Below are positions 1 to 5,055 of a DNA stretch of 5,664 nucleotides, piece by piece (position 1 is the first letter of the stretch; every line of letters begins with the position of its first letter). The translations under genes were made by a program, and so were the position numbers. Where the stretch lies: assembly GCA_018058445.1 (NCBI GenBank), contig JAGOZY010000088.1, positions 1 to 5,664 on the forward strand, in the 5' to 3' direction. The notes beneath the pieces are model-generated. The model ran no database searches. It had not been told where the DNA came from and worked only from the letters and a program-made list of their open reading frames with translations. This DNA is from Negativicutes bacterium (GTDB taxonomy: Bacteria > Bacillota > Negativicutes > JAGOZY01).

Positions 1-1
1 T

Positions 2-919
2 GTTTCGTTTACGATTAAGGATGTGCGTGACAAGCAAGGGTATTTGGAGGCACTAGGGCGACCGCGTATTGCCGCTGTAAAACGGGATGCAGATATTGCG
101 GAGGCGGATGCGATAAGAGACTCTCGGGTAAAAAAAGCGTTGGCAGATGAAGAAGGCCAAAAGGCAAAGCTTCTTCGCGATACGAACGTAGCGGAAGCGA
201 GCAAGGATAAAGAAATGAAGGTCGCGGCTTTTAAAAAAGAACAAGATATGGCTAAAGCTGAGGCAGATCAGGCTTATAATATCCAAACGGCTCGATCATC
301 CCAAGTTGTTATTGAGGAGCAGATGAAGATCGAAGTGGTTCGCAAAGAACGGGAAATCGATGTACAGGAGAAGGAGATCCGTCGTCGAGAAATGCAGTAC
401 GATGCGGAAGCTTCCAAGTCACAGCAAATGCGTGAAGCAGATGCGATTAAATATCGAATTGAAGCAGAAGCTCAAGGGAAAGCTGCTCAGCAAAGGCTGG
501 ATGGTCAGGCCACAGCTGAGGCGGAGCTGGCTAAAGGTACGGCTGAGGCAGATGTCATTCGCTTGAAAGGTTTTGCGGAAGCTGAAGCGAAAGAGAAACT
601 GGCTGAGGCGTTCCAGAAGTTCGGTGAAGCGGCAGTGCTAGATATTGTGGTTAAGATGCTACCTGAGTTGGCTGGGAAAATTGCTGAACCTCTCAAGTCA
701 ATTGATAAGCTTACGGTCGTTGATGCGGGTGGTAATGGCAGTGATGGTGCGATCAAGGTCAGTAAGTATGTGACTTCTTTGATGGCTACTGCACCGGATA
801 TGCTTAAAAATGTCTCTGGTGTCGACTTGGAAAAATTGGTGGCTAGTCTGGTCAAAAAGGCGCCTGAGACGTTAACCATTGATCCTTCCATTGAAGCATC
901 GAACGCTCAAACGAAATAG
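2..919 (+). CDS. floT: Flotillin (FloT/YuaG-like), 5'-truncated by window edge
   Basis: This is the C-terminal part of a flotillin, a membrane-associated scaffold that organises lipid microdomains and helps assemble signalling and transport complexes. The reading frame is open from base 2 (VSFTIKDVRDKQGYLEALGR...), so the gene starts upstream; the GTG at 23 is internal, because the residues before it also match the family. The N-terminal membrane anchor and most of the SPFH domain are outside the window, roughly 200 residues if the total is near the ~500 of Bacillus FloT. What remains is the family's last SPFH segment (GRPRIAAVKRDADIAEA), then a long charged Ala/Glu/Lys-rich coiled coil with repeated AEA units, then the conserved KGFAEAEAKEKLAEAF and VVKMLPELA...IDKLTVVDAGG blocks and a variable tail. 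The shorter FloA family lacks this C-terminal architecture, so FloT is preferred. In Bacillus floT follows an NfeD-like gene (yuaF); the upstream neighbour cannot be seen here. Confidence 0.93.
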   Translation, partial: VSFTIKDVRDKQGYLEALGRPRIAAVKRDADIAEADAIRDSRVKKALADEEGQKAKLLRDTNVAEASKDKEMKVAAFKKEQDMAKAEADQAYNIQTARSSQVVIEEQMKIEVVRKEREIDVQEKEIRRREMQYDAEASKSQQMREADAIKYRIEAEAQGKAAQQRLDGQATAEAELAKGTAEADVIRLKGFAEAEAKEKLAEAFQKFGEAAVLDIVVKMLPELAGKIAEPLKSIDKLTVVDAGGNGSDGAIKVSKYVTSLMATAPDMLKNVSGVDLEKLVASLVKKAPETLTIDPSIEASNAQTK

Positions 920-927
920 TTTACCGA

Positions 928-961
928 GAATCATCCGTTTCGTGCGGGTGATTCTTTTTTT
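928..961 (+). terminator. Intrinsic terminator after flotillin gene
   Basis: Ten-base arms (gaatcatccg at 928-937 and cgggtgattc at 945-954, one G-U pair) enclose a 7-base loop and are followed by seven Ts at 955-961. It starts 8 bases after the flotillin stop codon, so the flotillin transcript should end here. Confidence 0.88.
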
Positions 962-1002
962 GAAAGTAGAAAGCGCTGATCAATGTATGAGAAAGCTTTT
1001 TC

Positions 1003-1032
1003 ATTTCTCTTCTTTTAAAAATATGGTAGGAT
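1003..1032 (+). promoter_or_regulatory. Possible promoter of the ABM/beta-barrel operon
   Basis: A TGG-TAGGAT extended -10 like sequence lies at 1024-1032, with only a weak -35 candidate (TTTCTC, 1004-1009). A promoter is expected here because a strong terminator lies at 928-961 and the next gene begins at 1080. An alternative reading is TTTTCA (998-1003) with TATGGT (1022-1027). The exact elements are uncertain. Confidence 0.3.
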
Positions 1033-1079
1033 AAATTTAATTCGATTTGTCTAAGGGGCGATAAGAAAGGTTGTTGAAG

Positions 1080-1370
1080 ATGGTAACATTAATTGCACAA
1101 AATGAAGTAAAAATAGAACATCTTTCGGAAGCACTGGGTCTTTATAAAGAACTCATTCAAAAAACTCGCGAAGAATCTGGCTGTATAAAGTATGATCTTT
1201 ATGTGGATGAAAAAAATGAAAACCACTTCACTTTTTTTGAGGAGTGGAAAGATGAGGATGCTTTAGAGGCACATCGAAATTCAGAGCATTTTACGCGTAT
1301 TATCCCGCAATTGACTCTTCTTCGTTCGAAACCATCACAAGTCACTTTTCTTAAAGAATTTAAGGGGTAG
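1080..1370 (+). CDS. Antibiotic biosynthesis monooxygenase (ABM) domain protein
   Basis: A 96-residue single-domain protein of the ABM family (dimeric alpha+beta barrel, YgiN-like). It shows the family pattern: N-terminal strand MVTLIAQNEVK, helix with LYKELIQKTREE, then SGCIKYDLYVDEKN (about 33-46), the signature FFEEWKDEDALEAH (52-65) and a final strand SQVTFLKEF. Members include cofactor-free quinol monooxygenases and many small proteins of unknown substrate; the IsdG-type heme-degrading residue set is not evident, so a heme role is not claimed. The start is set at ATG 1080, because AAGAAAGG (1063-1070) sits 9 bases upstream; the TTG codons at 1071 and 1074 in the same frame have no room for a ribosome binding site. 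The next gene starts 28 bases downstream with no terminator between, so the two are probably cotranscribed. The substrate cannot be inferred. Confidence 0.87.
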   Translation: MVTLIAQNEVKIEHLSEALGLYKELIQKTREESGCIKYDLYVDEKNENHFTFFEEWKDEDALEAHRNSEHFTRIIPQLTLLRSKPSQVTFLKEFKG

Positions 1371-1398
1371 ATTTTTTGGAACGAAGGGACGTTGGGAC

Positions 1399-1923
1399 AT
1401 GAATGATGAATTTTCAAAAGCTCTTTTAGCAGAAGGAGCCTCGAGTTCCATTCCTGATGAAGATAATTGGTATGGTCAATTTGTCGGAACTTGGGACTTT
1501 GAATGGGTGGATGGAAAAGGGACTCCGGAAGAGCGTCATGCTAAGGGTGAGTGGATTTTTTCATGGATTATAGAAGGCCAAGCGATACAAGATGTCTTTA
1601 TTTGTCCTTCTCGCTTGGAACGTGCGAATCAGAGTTATTCGGATGCTGCGTATGGTACGACAATCCGGCTCTATAATCCTAAAACTCGCTTGTGGGAAAT
1701 TTTATATGCGCAGCAAGGTTATCCGACTCACTTTGTCGGGCACCGCGACAGCGAGGGGAACATTGTGCAGACTTTGGTTGGGCATCATGATTTTCAAATG
1801 ATCTGGACATTTTCCGAGATCTGTCCCGACTCTTTTCATTGGACGAATTCGATGAGTGTCGATGGGGGTAAGACGTGGACTCTTCAAGGTGAACTTTATG
1901 CAAAAAGAAAGTTGAATCGGTAA
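1399..1923 (+). CDS. Conserved hypothetical protein, predicted lipocalin-like beta-barrel
   Basis: A 174-residue soluble protein with no signal peptide or membrane segment. I do not recognise a named function. After a short polar N-terminus comes QFVGTWDFEWVDG (about 27-39), whose G-T-W resembles the first-strand GxW of lipocalin and fatty-acid-binding-type barrels. Alternating aromatic/hydrophobic strands follow: GEWIFSWIIEGQAIQDVFI (50-68), YGTTIRLYNPKTRLWEILY (85-103), IWTFSEICPDSFHWTNSMSVD (135-155, conserved-looking) and GGKTWTLQGELYAKRK. This layout suggests a small ligand-binding barrel of the DUF1579/THAP4-like kind; the fold is inference. Start ATG 1399 has GAAGGGA at 1383-1389, 9 bases upstream. 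It is the second gene of the ABM operon and is followed directly by a terminator, so the pair may act on or sequester the same small molecule. Confidence 0.75.
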   Translation: MNDEFSKALLAEGASSSIPDEDNWYGQFVGTWDFEWVDGKGTPEERHAKGEWIFSWIIEGQAIQDVFICPSRLERANQSYSDAAYGTTIRLYNPKTRLWEILYAQQGYPTHFVGHRDSEGNIVQTLVGHHDFQMIWTFSEICPDSFHWTNSMSVDGGKTWTLQGELYAKRKLNR

Positions 1924-1930
1924 AGATAAG

Positions 1931-1964
1931 AGCTCCATGCTGCTGGGTCAGTTGGAGCTTTTTT
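1931..1964 (+). terminator. Intrinsic terminator after the ABM/beta-barrel operon
   Basis: Perfect 7-bp stem (agctcca at 1931-1937, tggagct at 1953-1959) with a 15-base loop, running into six Ts at 1959-1964. It starts 8 bases after the stop codon and separates this operon from the MerR-family gene. Confidence 0.85.
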
Positions 1965-1992
1965 AGTTTCTTGTTGGCGCAGAATTATAGGG

Positions 1993-2023
1993 TTGACTCT
2001 CCTTTTAGGGGAGGGTGTAATCT
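1993..2023 (+). promoter_or_regulatory. MerR-type promoter/operator with 19-bp spacer
   Basis: A near-consensus -35 TTGACT (1993-1998) and a -10 TAATCT (2018-2023) are separated by 19 bp, the over-long spacer typical of promoters that MerR-family activators distort into an active form. Between them lies an imperfect palindrome, ACTCTCC (1996-2002) and GGAGGGT (2010-2016), six of seven positions complementary, centred at about 2006. The arrangement and the base pattern (GACTCTCC...GGAGGGT) match known MerR-family operators. The gene starts 23 bases after the -10, so autoregulation by its own product is the simplest reading. A TGTAAT -10 with a 17-bp spacer (2016-2021) is the alternative. Confidence 0.82.
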
Positions 2024-2045
2024 AGTTTTGTTAGGAGGGAATCTG

Positions 2046-2855
2046 ATGTACCGAATTGGATTATTTTCTCAGATCACGAAGACGACGATTAAAACACTTC
2101 GATATTATGATGAGGTAGGTCTTTTGTCGCCGTGCTATGTGAATCTCGAAAATGGCTATCGCTACTATAATTCAAGACAGTTGGTCGAATTTCATCGTAT
2201 TTTGGCTCTGAAACAAATGGGGTTTTCAATTTCGGAGTTGATTTCGATGATGAGCGGGAAGAAAAAAAGTGATCTTCTTTTAAAAAAGCGAGCTCAAATG
2301 ATGAAGGAACTTAGGGCGCTGAGCGATCAGATTTCCCGGATCGATCACTATATGATGGAGGAGGAAGAGGGAGTGAATATGAATTATCAAGGAGTTGTGA
2401 AGGAAGTGCCGGAGTGCATTGTGTACTCGAAGAGGATGATCATTAAAAACTATGAGGAGTATTTTCAGGTGATACCTGAATTAGGGGAAAAAGTGCTTTT
2501 AGCCAATCCAACTTTGGAATGTGTGGCTCCGCCGTATTGCTTTATTATTTATCATGAGGACGAGTATAAAGAGAAAGATATTGATGTGGAATTTTGTGAG
2601 GCGGTGACTGATTTTGGTATAGAAACCGATGGCATAATATTTAAGAAAATGCCGGCCTTAGCAGTCGTTTCAGTCATGCATAAGGGGCCTTATCGGGATT
2701 TGAATCAAGCGTATTCTTATGCTTTTCGATGGATTGAGGAAAATGGTTATGAGCTCAGCGATCATCCACGAGAGAGTTATATGGATGGGATATGGAATCA
2801 GGAAGATGAAAATGAATGGTTAACGGAGCTACAGGTGCCGATTGTAAAGAAATAG
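2046..2855 (+). CDS. MerR-family transcriptional regulator with GyrI-like effector domain (BmrR-like)
   Basis: A 269-residue regulator. Residues 1-70 are a MerR winged helix-turn-helix: MYRIGLFSQITKTTIKTLRY, then YDEVGLLSP, then NGYRYYNSRQLVEFHRILALKQMGFSISEL. A coiled-coil dimerisation helix follows (about 75-108). Residues 113-269 form a GyrI-like/AraC-type effector-binding domain with the family blocks MPALAVVSVMHKGPYRDLNQAY (202-223), WIEENGYELSDHPRESYMD (229-247) and a terminal LTELQVPIVKK. BmrR-like proteins bind hydrophobic cations or other small molecules and then activate transcription. The cysteine pattern of metal-sensing MerR proteins is absent. Start ATG 2046 follows AGGAGGGA (2033-2040) by 5 bases; the frame is open back to a TTG at 1971, but that stretch is the promoter. 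The gene is monocistronic, with a MerR operator before it and a terminator after it; no efflux pump is adjacent, so its wider regulon is unknown. Confidence 0.93.
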   Translation: MYRIGLFSQITKTTIKTLRYYDEVGLLSPCYVNLENGYRYYNSRQLVEFHRILALKQMGFSISELISMMSGKKKSDLLLKKRAQMMKELRALSDQISRIDHYMMEEEEGVNMNYQGVVKEVPECIVYSKRMIIKNYEEYFQVIPELGEKVLLANPTLECVAPPYCFIIYHEDEYKEKDIDVEFCEAVTDFGIETDGIIFKKMPALAVVSVMHKGPYRDLNQAYSYAFRWIEENGYELSDHPRESYMDGIWNQEDENEWLTELQVPIVKK

Positions 2856-2862
2856 AATAGAG

Positions 2863-2896
2863 AGGCTCCTGTCATGACTGAGATAGGAGCCTTTTT
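2863..2896 (+). terminator. Intrinsic terminator after the MerR-family gene
   Basis: Perfect 8-bp stem (aggctcct at 2863-2870, aggagcct at 2885-2892), extendable by three more pairs including one G-U, followed by five Ts (2892-2896). It begins 8 bases after the stop codon. Confidence 0.87.
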
Positions 2897-2918
2897 AGTT
2901 GGGTTTTTAAAAGCTGTT

Positions 2919-2962
2919 TTGAAATGACATGGATTGCAATATATAGAGGAATGACTTACGAT
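2919..2962 (+). promoter_or_regulatory. Promoter region of the DUF2164/flavoprotein operon
   Basis: Two overlapping sigma-A-like promoters can be read, each with a 17-bp spacer: TTGAAA (2919-2924) with TATAGA (2942-2947), and TTGCAA (2934-2939) with TACGAT (2957-2962). Both lie after the upstream terminator and 30-50 bases before the ATG at 2994. I cannot tell which is used, or whether both are. Confidence 0.55.
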
Positions 2963-2993
2963 AAATGAAGAAGCTCAATAGGGAGGATTTGTT

Positions 2994-3248
2994 ATGCGGA
3001 AGAAAAAGGATGATACGGCTTTGTTGAAGCTCGCAAAGGAAGAGACGAAGAAAGCTGTGGAAGATTTACAAGAATATTTAGCAAAGAATTTTGATTTGGA
3101 GATCGGCTCTTTGCCGACAGAGATCTTTTTGGAATATATTGGTAAAAAAATCGGTCCTTACTATTATAATCAGGGGATTACAGATGCCATGCAGATGATG
3201 ACAGAGAAGACGGAAGAGCTTTATTTATTGATGAAGCTTGATGATTAG
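2994..3248 (+). CDS. DUF2164 family protein
   Basis: An 84-residue cytoplasmic protein of the uncharacterised DUF2164 family. The family pattern is visible: a charged N-terminal helix (about 8-31, LLKLAKEETKKAVEDLQEYL), then FDLEIGSLPTEIFLEYIGKKIGPYYYNQGI (33-62, with the conserved IGPYYYN core) and a final helix TDAMQMMTEKTEELYLLM. It is predicted to be almost wholly alpha-helical. No catalytic residues are evident and no function is established for the family to my knowledge. Start ATG 2994 has GGGAGG at 2981-2986, 7 bases upstream. The flavoprotein gene follows after 59 bases with no hairpin between, so cotranscription is likely but gives only a weak functional hint. Confidence 0.87.
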   Translation: MRKKKDDTALLKLAKEETKKAVEDLQEYLAKNFDLEIGSLPTEIFLEYIGKKIGPYYYNQGITDAMQMMTEKTEELYLLMKLDD

Positions 3249-3307
3249 AAGAAATTTCGTGGGACATTTATAGGAAGAGTTTTCGGTGATAAAAGGAGGT
3301 CGCGGGT

Positions 3308-3934
3308 ATGAAAGTCATAGGAATTAATGGGAGCCCTCACGAGCGTGGCTGTACGTATACAGCGATTGAATTGATGGCGAAAGAACTGGAAAAGGAAAAG
3401 ATCGAGGTGGAAATTCTGCAAATTGGCAAGAAGCCTTTTCAAGGTTGTACGGCTTGTAATGCTTGCGGAAAGATGGAAGATCCGAAATGTATTTTTGGCA
3501 ATGACTTGGTAAATGAATGTATCGAGAAGATGAAGAGTGCAGACGGAATTATTCTTGGGTCGCCGACCTATTATGCGGCTATTGCTGGGCCGATGAAGTG
3601 TTTTTTAGATCGATTTTTCTATGCAGGTAGTCATGTTCTAAAGCATAAAGTCGGTGTGGCAGTTGCTTCGCAAAGGCGGACTGGTGGCGTAGAGGTGACT
3701 CAACAAATTAATAACTATTTTAATCTTGCCCATGTAGTCATTCCGCCATCTCAGTATTGGAATACGATTCATGGGAATACTCCTGCCGAGGCGATGCAAG
3801 ATCTTGAAGGGGTTCAGATCATGCAAACTCTTGGAAAAAATATGGCGTGGACGATGAAGTCCTTAAAAGCCGGTAGTGAGCGAGTGGATCTGCCAATACT
3901 TGAGCCGAGAGTATGGACAAATTTTATCAGATAA
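3308..3934 (+). CDS. NAD(P)H-dependent FMN reductase / iron-sulfur flavoprotein-like oxidoreductase
   Basis: A 208-residue flavodoxin-fold protein of the NADPH-dependent FMN reductase / ISF-like superfamily. The N-terminus MKVIGINGSPHERGCTYTAI contains the FMN phosphate-binding loop (GSPxxxGxT type, residues 8-16). A second flavin-contact segment, LGSPTYYAAIAGPMKCFLDR, lies at 83-102. Residues 47-61 hold a compact four-cysteine motif, C47-x2-C50-x2-C53-x7-C61, close to the [4Fe-4S] motif of archaeal and clostridial iron-sulfur flavoproteins; an iron-sulfur cluster is therefore plausible but not certain. The likely role is two-electron transfer from NAD(P)H or a ferredoxin to an unknown acceptor in the cytoplasm. 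Start ATG 3308 follows a strong AAAGGAGGT (3292-3300). The C-terminal part past about 150 is less conserved. It probably lies in one operon with the DUF2164 gene. Confidence 0.9.
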   Translation: MKVIGINGSPHERGCTYTAIELMAKELEKEKIEVEILQIGKKPFQGCTACNACGKMEDPKCIFGNDLVNECIEKMKSADGIILGSPTYYAAIAGPMKCFLDRFFYAGSHVLKHKVGVAVASQRRTGGVEVTQQINNYFNLAHVVIPPSQYWNTIHGNTPAEAMQDLEGVQIMQTLGKNMAWTMKSLKAGSERVDLPILEPRVWTNFIR

Positions 3935-4035
3935 AGTGAATAATAGTGGGATAATTGTGACTCTGTTTTTGCATGCCAGAGAAATCTTTTTTAGACTTAA
4001 TTTAGGACAAATGTGGTTTTAGTCGTGGGAGCTTT

Positions 4036-4070
4036 GAAGAGCCTGCTGCAAAAGAAGCAGCAGGCTCTTC
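4036..4070 (+). terminator. Perfect 14-bp hairpin, probable terminator without a clean T-tract
   Basis: Arms gaagagcctgctgc (4036-4049) and gcagcaggctcttc (4057-4070) are perfectly complementary around a 7-base A-rich loop. It is the only strong hairpin after the flavoprotein gene, 101 bases past its stop, so it may end that transcript. The bases after it (TTCGTCTAT, including the arm's end) form only a poor T-tract, and the other strand has none either. It could instead be an RNA-stabilising 3' structure. Confidence 0.45.
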
Positions 4071-4278
4071 GTCTATAGAGAAAAGGTAGAGATAGCAGTA
4101 TCACAGCTTGTACTTACTAGCTAAATTACATCTTTTATCAGGAGACAAGAAACAAAAAAGAATGTGATGATTTGATGGAGAGCGAAGCAGAATAAAAATT
4201 TTTTTCAAGATCACGTCTTTAAATACTGGTGAAATAAATACTTTTTGTCTAAAATAGCCGGTCTAAAGTCAGATCAAA

Positions 4279-4311
4279 AACTGTGACCAAATTGTGAATA
4301 CTTTATGACAG
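4279..4311 (+). promoter_or_regulatory. Three tandem 11-bp direct repeats, candidate response-regulator binding site
   Basis: Three consecutive 11-mers, aactgtgacca (4279-4289), aattgtgaata (4290-4300) and ctttatgacag (4301-4311), share YTRTGA at positions 3-8. On the minus strand they read CTGTCATAAAG, TATTCACAATT, TGGTCACAGTT. The 11-bp period and the CTGTCAT-type unit are those of OmpR/PhoB-family binding sites such as the E. coli Pho box. The block ends about 14 bases before the putative -35, the position expected of an activator. Binding by any protein is inference. Confidence 0.4.
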
Positions 4312-4325
4312 TAGTTGTACCTGCC

Positions 4326-4352
4326 TTGATTTGAAGGCTGCCATGGTATAAG
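4326..4352 (+). promoter_or_regulatory. Probable promoter of the secreted-protein gene
   Basis: An extended -10, TGG-TATAAG (4344-4352), is preceded by a suboptimal -35 (TTGATT at 4326-4331, 15-bp spacer, or CTTGAT at 4325-4330, 16-bp spacer). The weak -35 is consistent with a need for an activator. Transcription would start near 4359, about 38 bases before the ATG. Confidence 0.5.
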
Positions 4353-4396
4353 GTTAGAAAGTAATAATAATTAGTGATAAATAGGAGGAACTTGAG

Positions 4397-4768
4397 ATGA
4401 AGAAATGGTTATTGGCTTTTGCTTTGGTTGTTGGTTTTGGATTGATGGGATCAAATTTAGCATCAGCAAGTCCTGATTATCAGAAACCTGTCGAGCGTAA
4501 AGGACAGCTACAACTGTATAAAGAGGATTTTTATATAGACGGCTTGGAGCTGGAGCTCGGTGATGAGCGAACAGTCGGGCTTGACTATAATAAGGATGGT
4601 AAGGTCGAACAGGTTCGATGGGAGCTTTATCGAATGGTTGGACAAGAAGTAACGATTACTGGTTATCTTGAAAGACTTGACTGGAATGAATACAATGAAG
4701 AAGAAATTTATGTGACTCAAATCAATGGAATGAATTTTCAAAATCGCAAAGTAAGACCTCAGTACTGA
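4397..4768 (+). CDS. Small secreted protein of unknown function
   Basis: A 123-residue protein with a clear Sec signal peptide: MKKW, a hydrophobic core (about 5-18), and an A22-S23-A24 signal peptidase I site; mature protein of about 99 residues starting SPDYQKP. There is no lipobox cysteine, and the mature part has no cysteine. I do not recognise a family. The mature protein is acidic and aromatic-rich. D63-Y-N65-K-D67-G68-K-V-E71 resembles a DxNxDG calcium-binding loop (dockerin/EF-hand-like), although position 12 is Arg, not Glu. The segment LYRMVGQEVTITGYLERL (77-94) followed by EEEIYVTQINGM (101-112) reads like an OB-fold strand pair. It is probably exported and acts outside the membrane. 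Start ATG 4397 follows AGGAGG (4383-4388) by 8 bases. It has its own terminator, so it is a monocistronic unit. Confidence 0.85.
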   Translation: MKKWLLAFALVVGFGLMGSNLASASPDYQKPVERKGQLQLYKEDFYIDGLELELGDERTVGLDYNKDGKVEQVRWELYRMVGQEVTITGYLERLDWNEYNEEEIYVTQINGMNFQNRKVRPQY

Positions 4769-4773
4769 TTTTT

Positions 4774-4801
4774 AAAAAGCCCCATTGCAGGGGCTTTTTT
4801 T
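4774..4801 (+). terminator. Intrinsic terminator after the secreted-protein gene
   Basis: GC-rich stem gcccc (4779-4783) / ggggc (4790-4794) with loop attgca, extended by A5 pairing with the first Ts, then seven Ts (4795-4801). The A-tract on the 5' side would allow it to work in both directions, although no convergent gene follows. Confidence 0.9.
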
Positions 4802-4893
4802 AGTTTATCTGTTTTTTTAAATAGCTAGAAGAATAATTTGGACACTCTCTCGTATGTTGTCATTATTTTATCAAGATTAATTATTGTAAAGAG

Positions 4894-4923
4894 TTGTCAG
4901 GAATTTGTCTAGGTAAATAGAAT
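4894..4923 (+). promoter_or_regulatory. Probable promoter of the phosphoglycerol transferase gene
   Basis: TTGTCA (4894-4899) and TAGAAT (4918-4923) are good -35 and -10 matches with an 18-bp spacer. The -35 is one of three TTGT units at 4884, 4894 and 4905, spaced 10 and 11 bases. Confidence 0.5.
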
Positions 4924-4971
4924 GTAAAAAGAGTGTGAACTCGATTGTAAAGGGGATTTTCAGGGAGTAAA

Positions 4972-5055
4972 ATGAGTCGTAGTTTCAAGGGCGCGTTTGT
5001 TTCAAAACCGCTGACGAAAAGGCAGATGGTTTTGAATGAAGTTGGGGAGAGTTGA
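4972..5055 (+). CDS. Possible 27-residue leader peptide
   Basis: ATG 4972 opens a 27-codon frame (MSRSFKGAFVSKPLTKRQMV...) ending at TGA 5053-5055. AGGGAG at 4962-4967 precedes it, but by only 4 bases, which is short. Its stop overlaps the GAGG (5054-5057) that serves the downstream gene, an arrangement suited to translational coupling. The peptide is basic with no recognised family. It may be a chance ORF. Confidence 0.2.
   Translation: MSRSFKGAFVSKPLTKRQMVLNEVGES
5001..5036 (+). promoter_or_regulatory. Inverted repeat / RNA hairpin in the leader
   Basis: TTCAAAACC (5001-5009) and GGTTTTGAA (5028-5036) are perfect complements around 18 bases; the inner CTG (5011-5013) and CAG (5023-5025) can continue the stem after a bulge. 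There is no T-tract after it, so it is not a terminator. It ends 17 bases before the ribosome binding site at 5054 and may act at the RNA level or as an operator. Confidence 0.45.

Larger units (their letters stand above)
3935..4396 (+). other. Gene-free intergenic region
   Basis: No ORF with a credible ribosome binding site was found here on either strand; the only AGGAG-like site (near 4140) leads to an ATG followed at once by TGA. The region holds a weak 5-bp hairpin with a T-run (3961-3992), a strong 14-bp hairpin (4036-4070), an A5T7 tract near 4194-4205, short direct repeats (TAAATACT at 4220 and 4235, GTCTAAA at 4247 and 4261), three tandem 11-bp repeats (4279-4311) and a promoter-like sequence (4326-4352) for the secreted-protein gene. 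Confidence 0.75.

Noticed and set aside
505..891. 128-codon minus-strand ORF within the flotillin gene
   Set aside because: Antisense shadow of a low-complexity Ala/Glu coding region; no ribosome binding site or recognisable protein.
23..919. Flotillin start at GTG 23
   Set aside because: The frame is open upstream to base 2 and the residues there (SFTIKDV) match the flotillin family; there is no ribosome binding site before 23.
989..1009. GAGAAA/TTTCTC inverted repeat before the ABM gene
   Set aside because: Six A/T-rich pairs in purine/pyrimidine-rich DNA, expected by chance; no T-tract of terminator type.
1702..1938. Minus-strand ORFs over the beta-barrel gene
   Set aside because: They overlap a well-supported gene and its terminator and have no family resemblance.
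1971..2045. 25-residue N-terminal extension of the MerR-family protein from TTG 1971
   Set aside because: This stretch contains the promoter and operator, and ATG 2046 has a strong ribosome binding site and the usual MerR N-terminus.
3961..3992. Weak hairpin (CTCTG/CAGAG) followed by a T-run
   Set aside because: Only a 5-bp stem with an 11-base loop, and the Ts begin 6 bases after the stem, so it is too weak to call a terminator.
4220..4267. TAAATACT and GTCTAAA direct repeats as a CRISPR-like or iteron array
   Set aside because: Only two copies of each, 7-8 bases long, with no regular array; too short for iterons or CRISPR.
4293..4310. Possible Rex site (TTGTGAA...)
   Set aside because: Only the left half matches TTGTGAA; the right half is not TTCACAA, and the tandem-repeat reading explains the sequence better.
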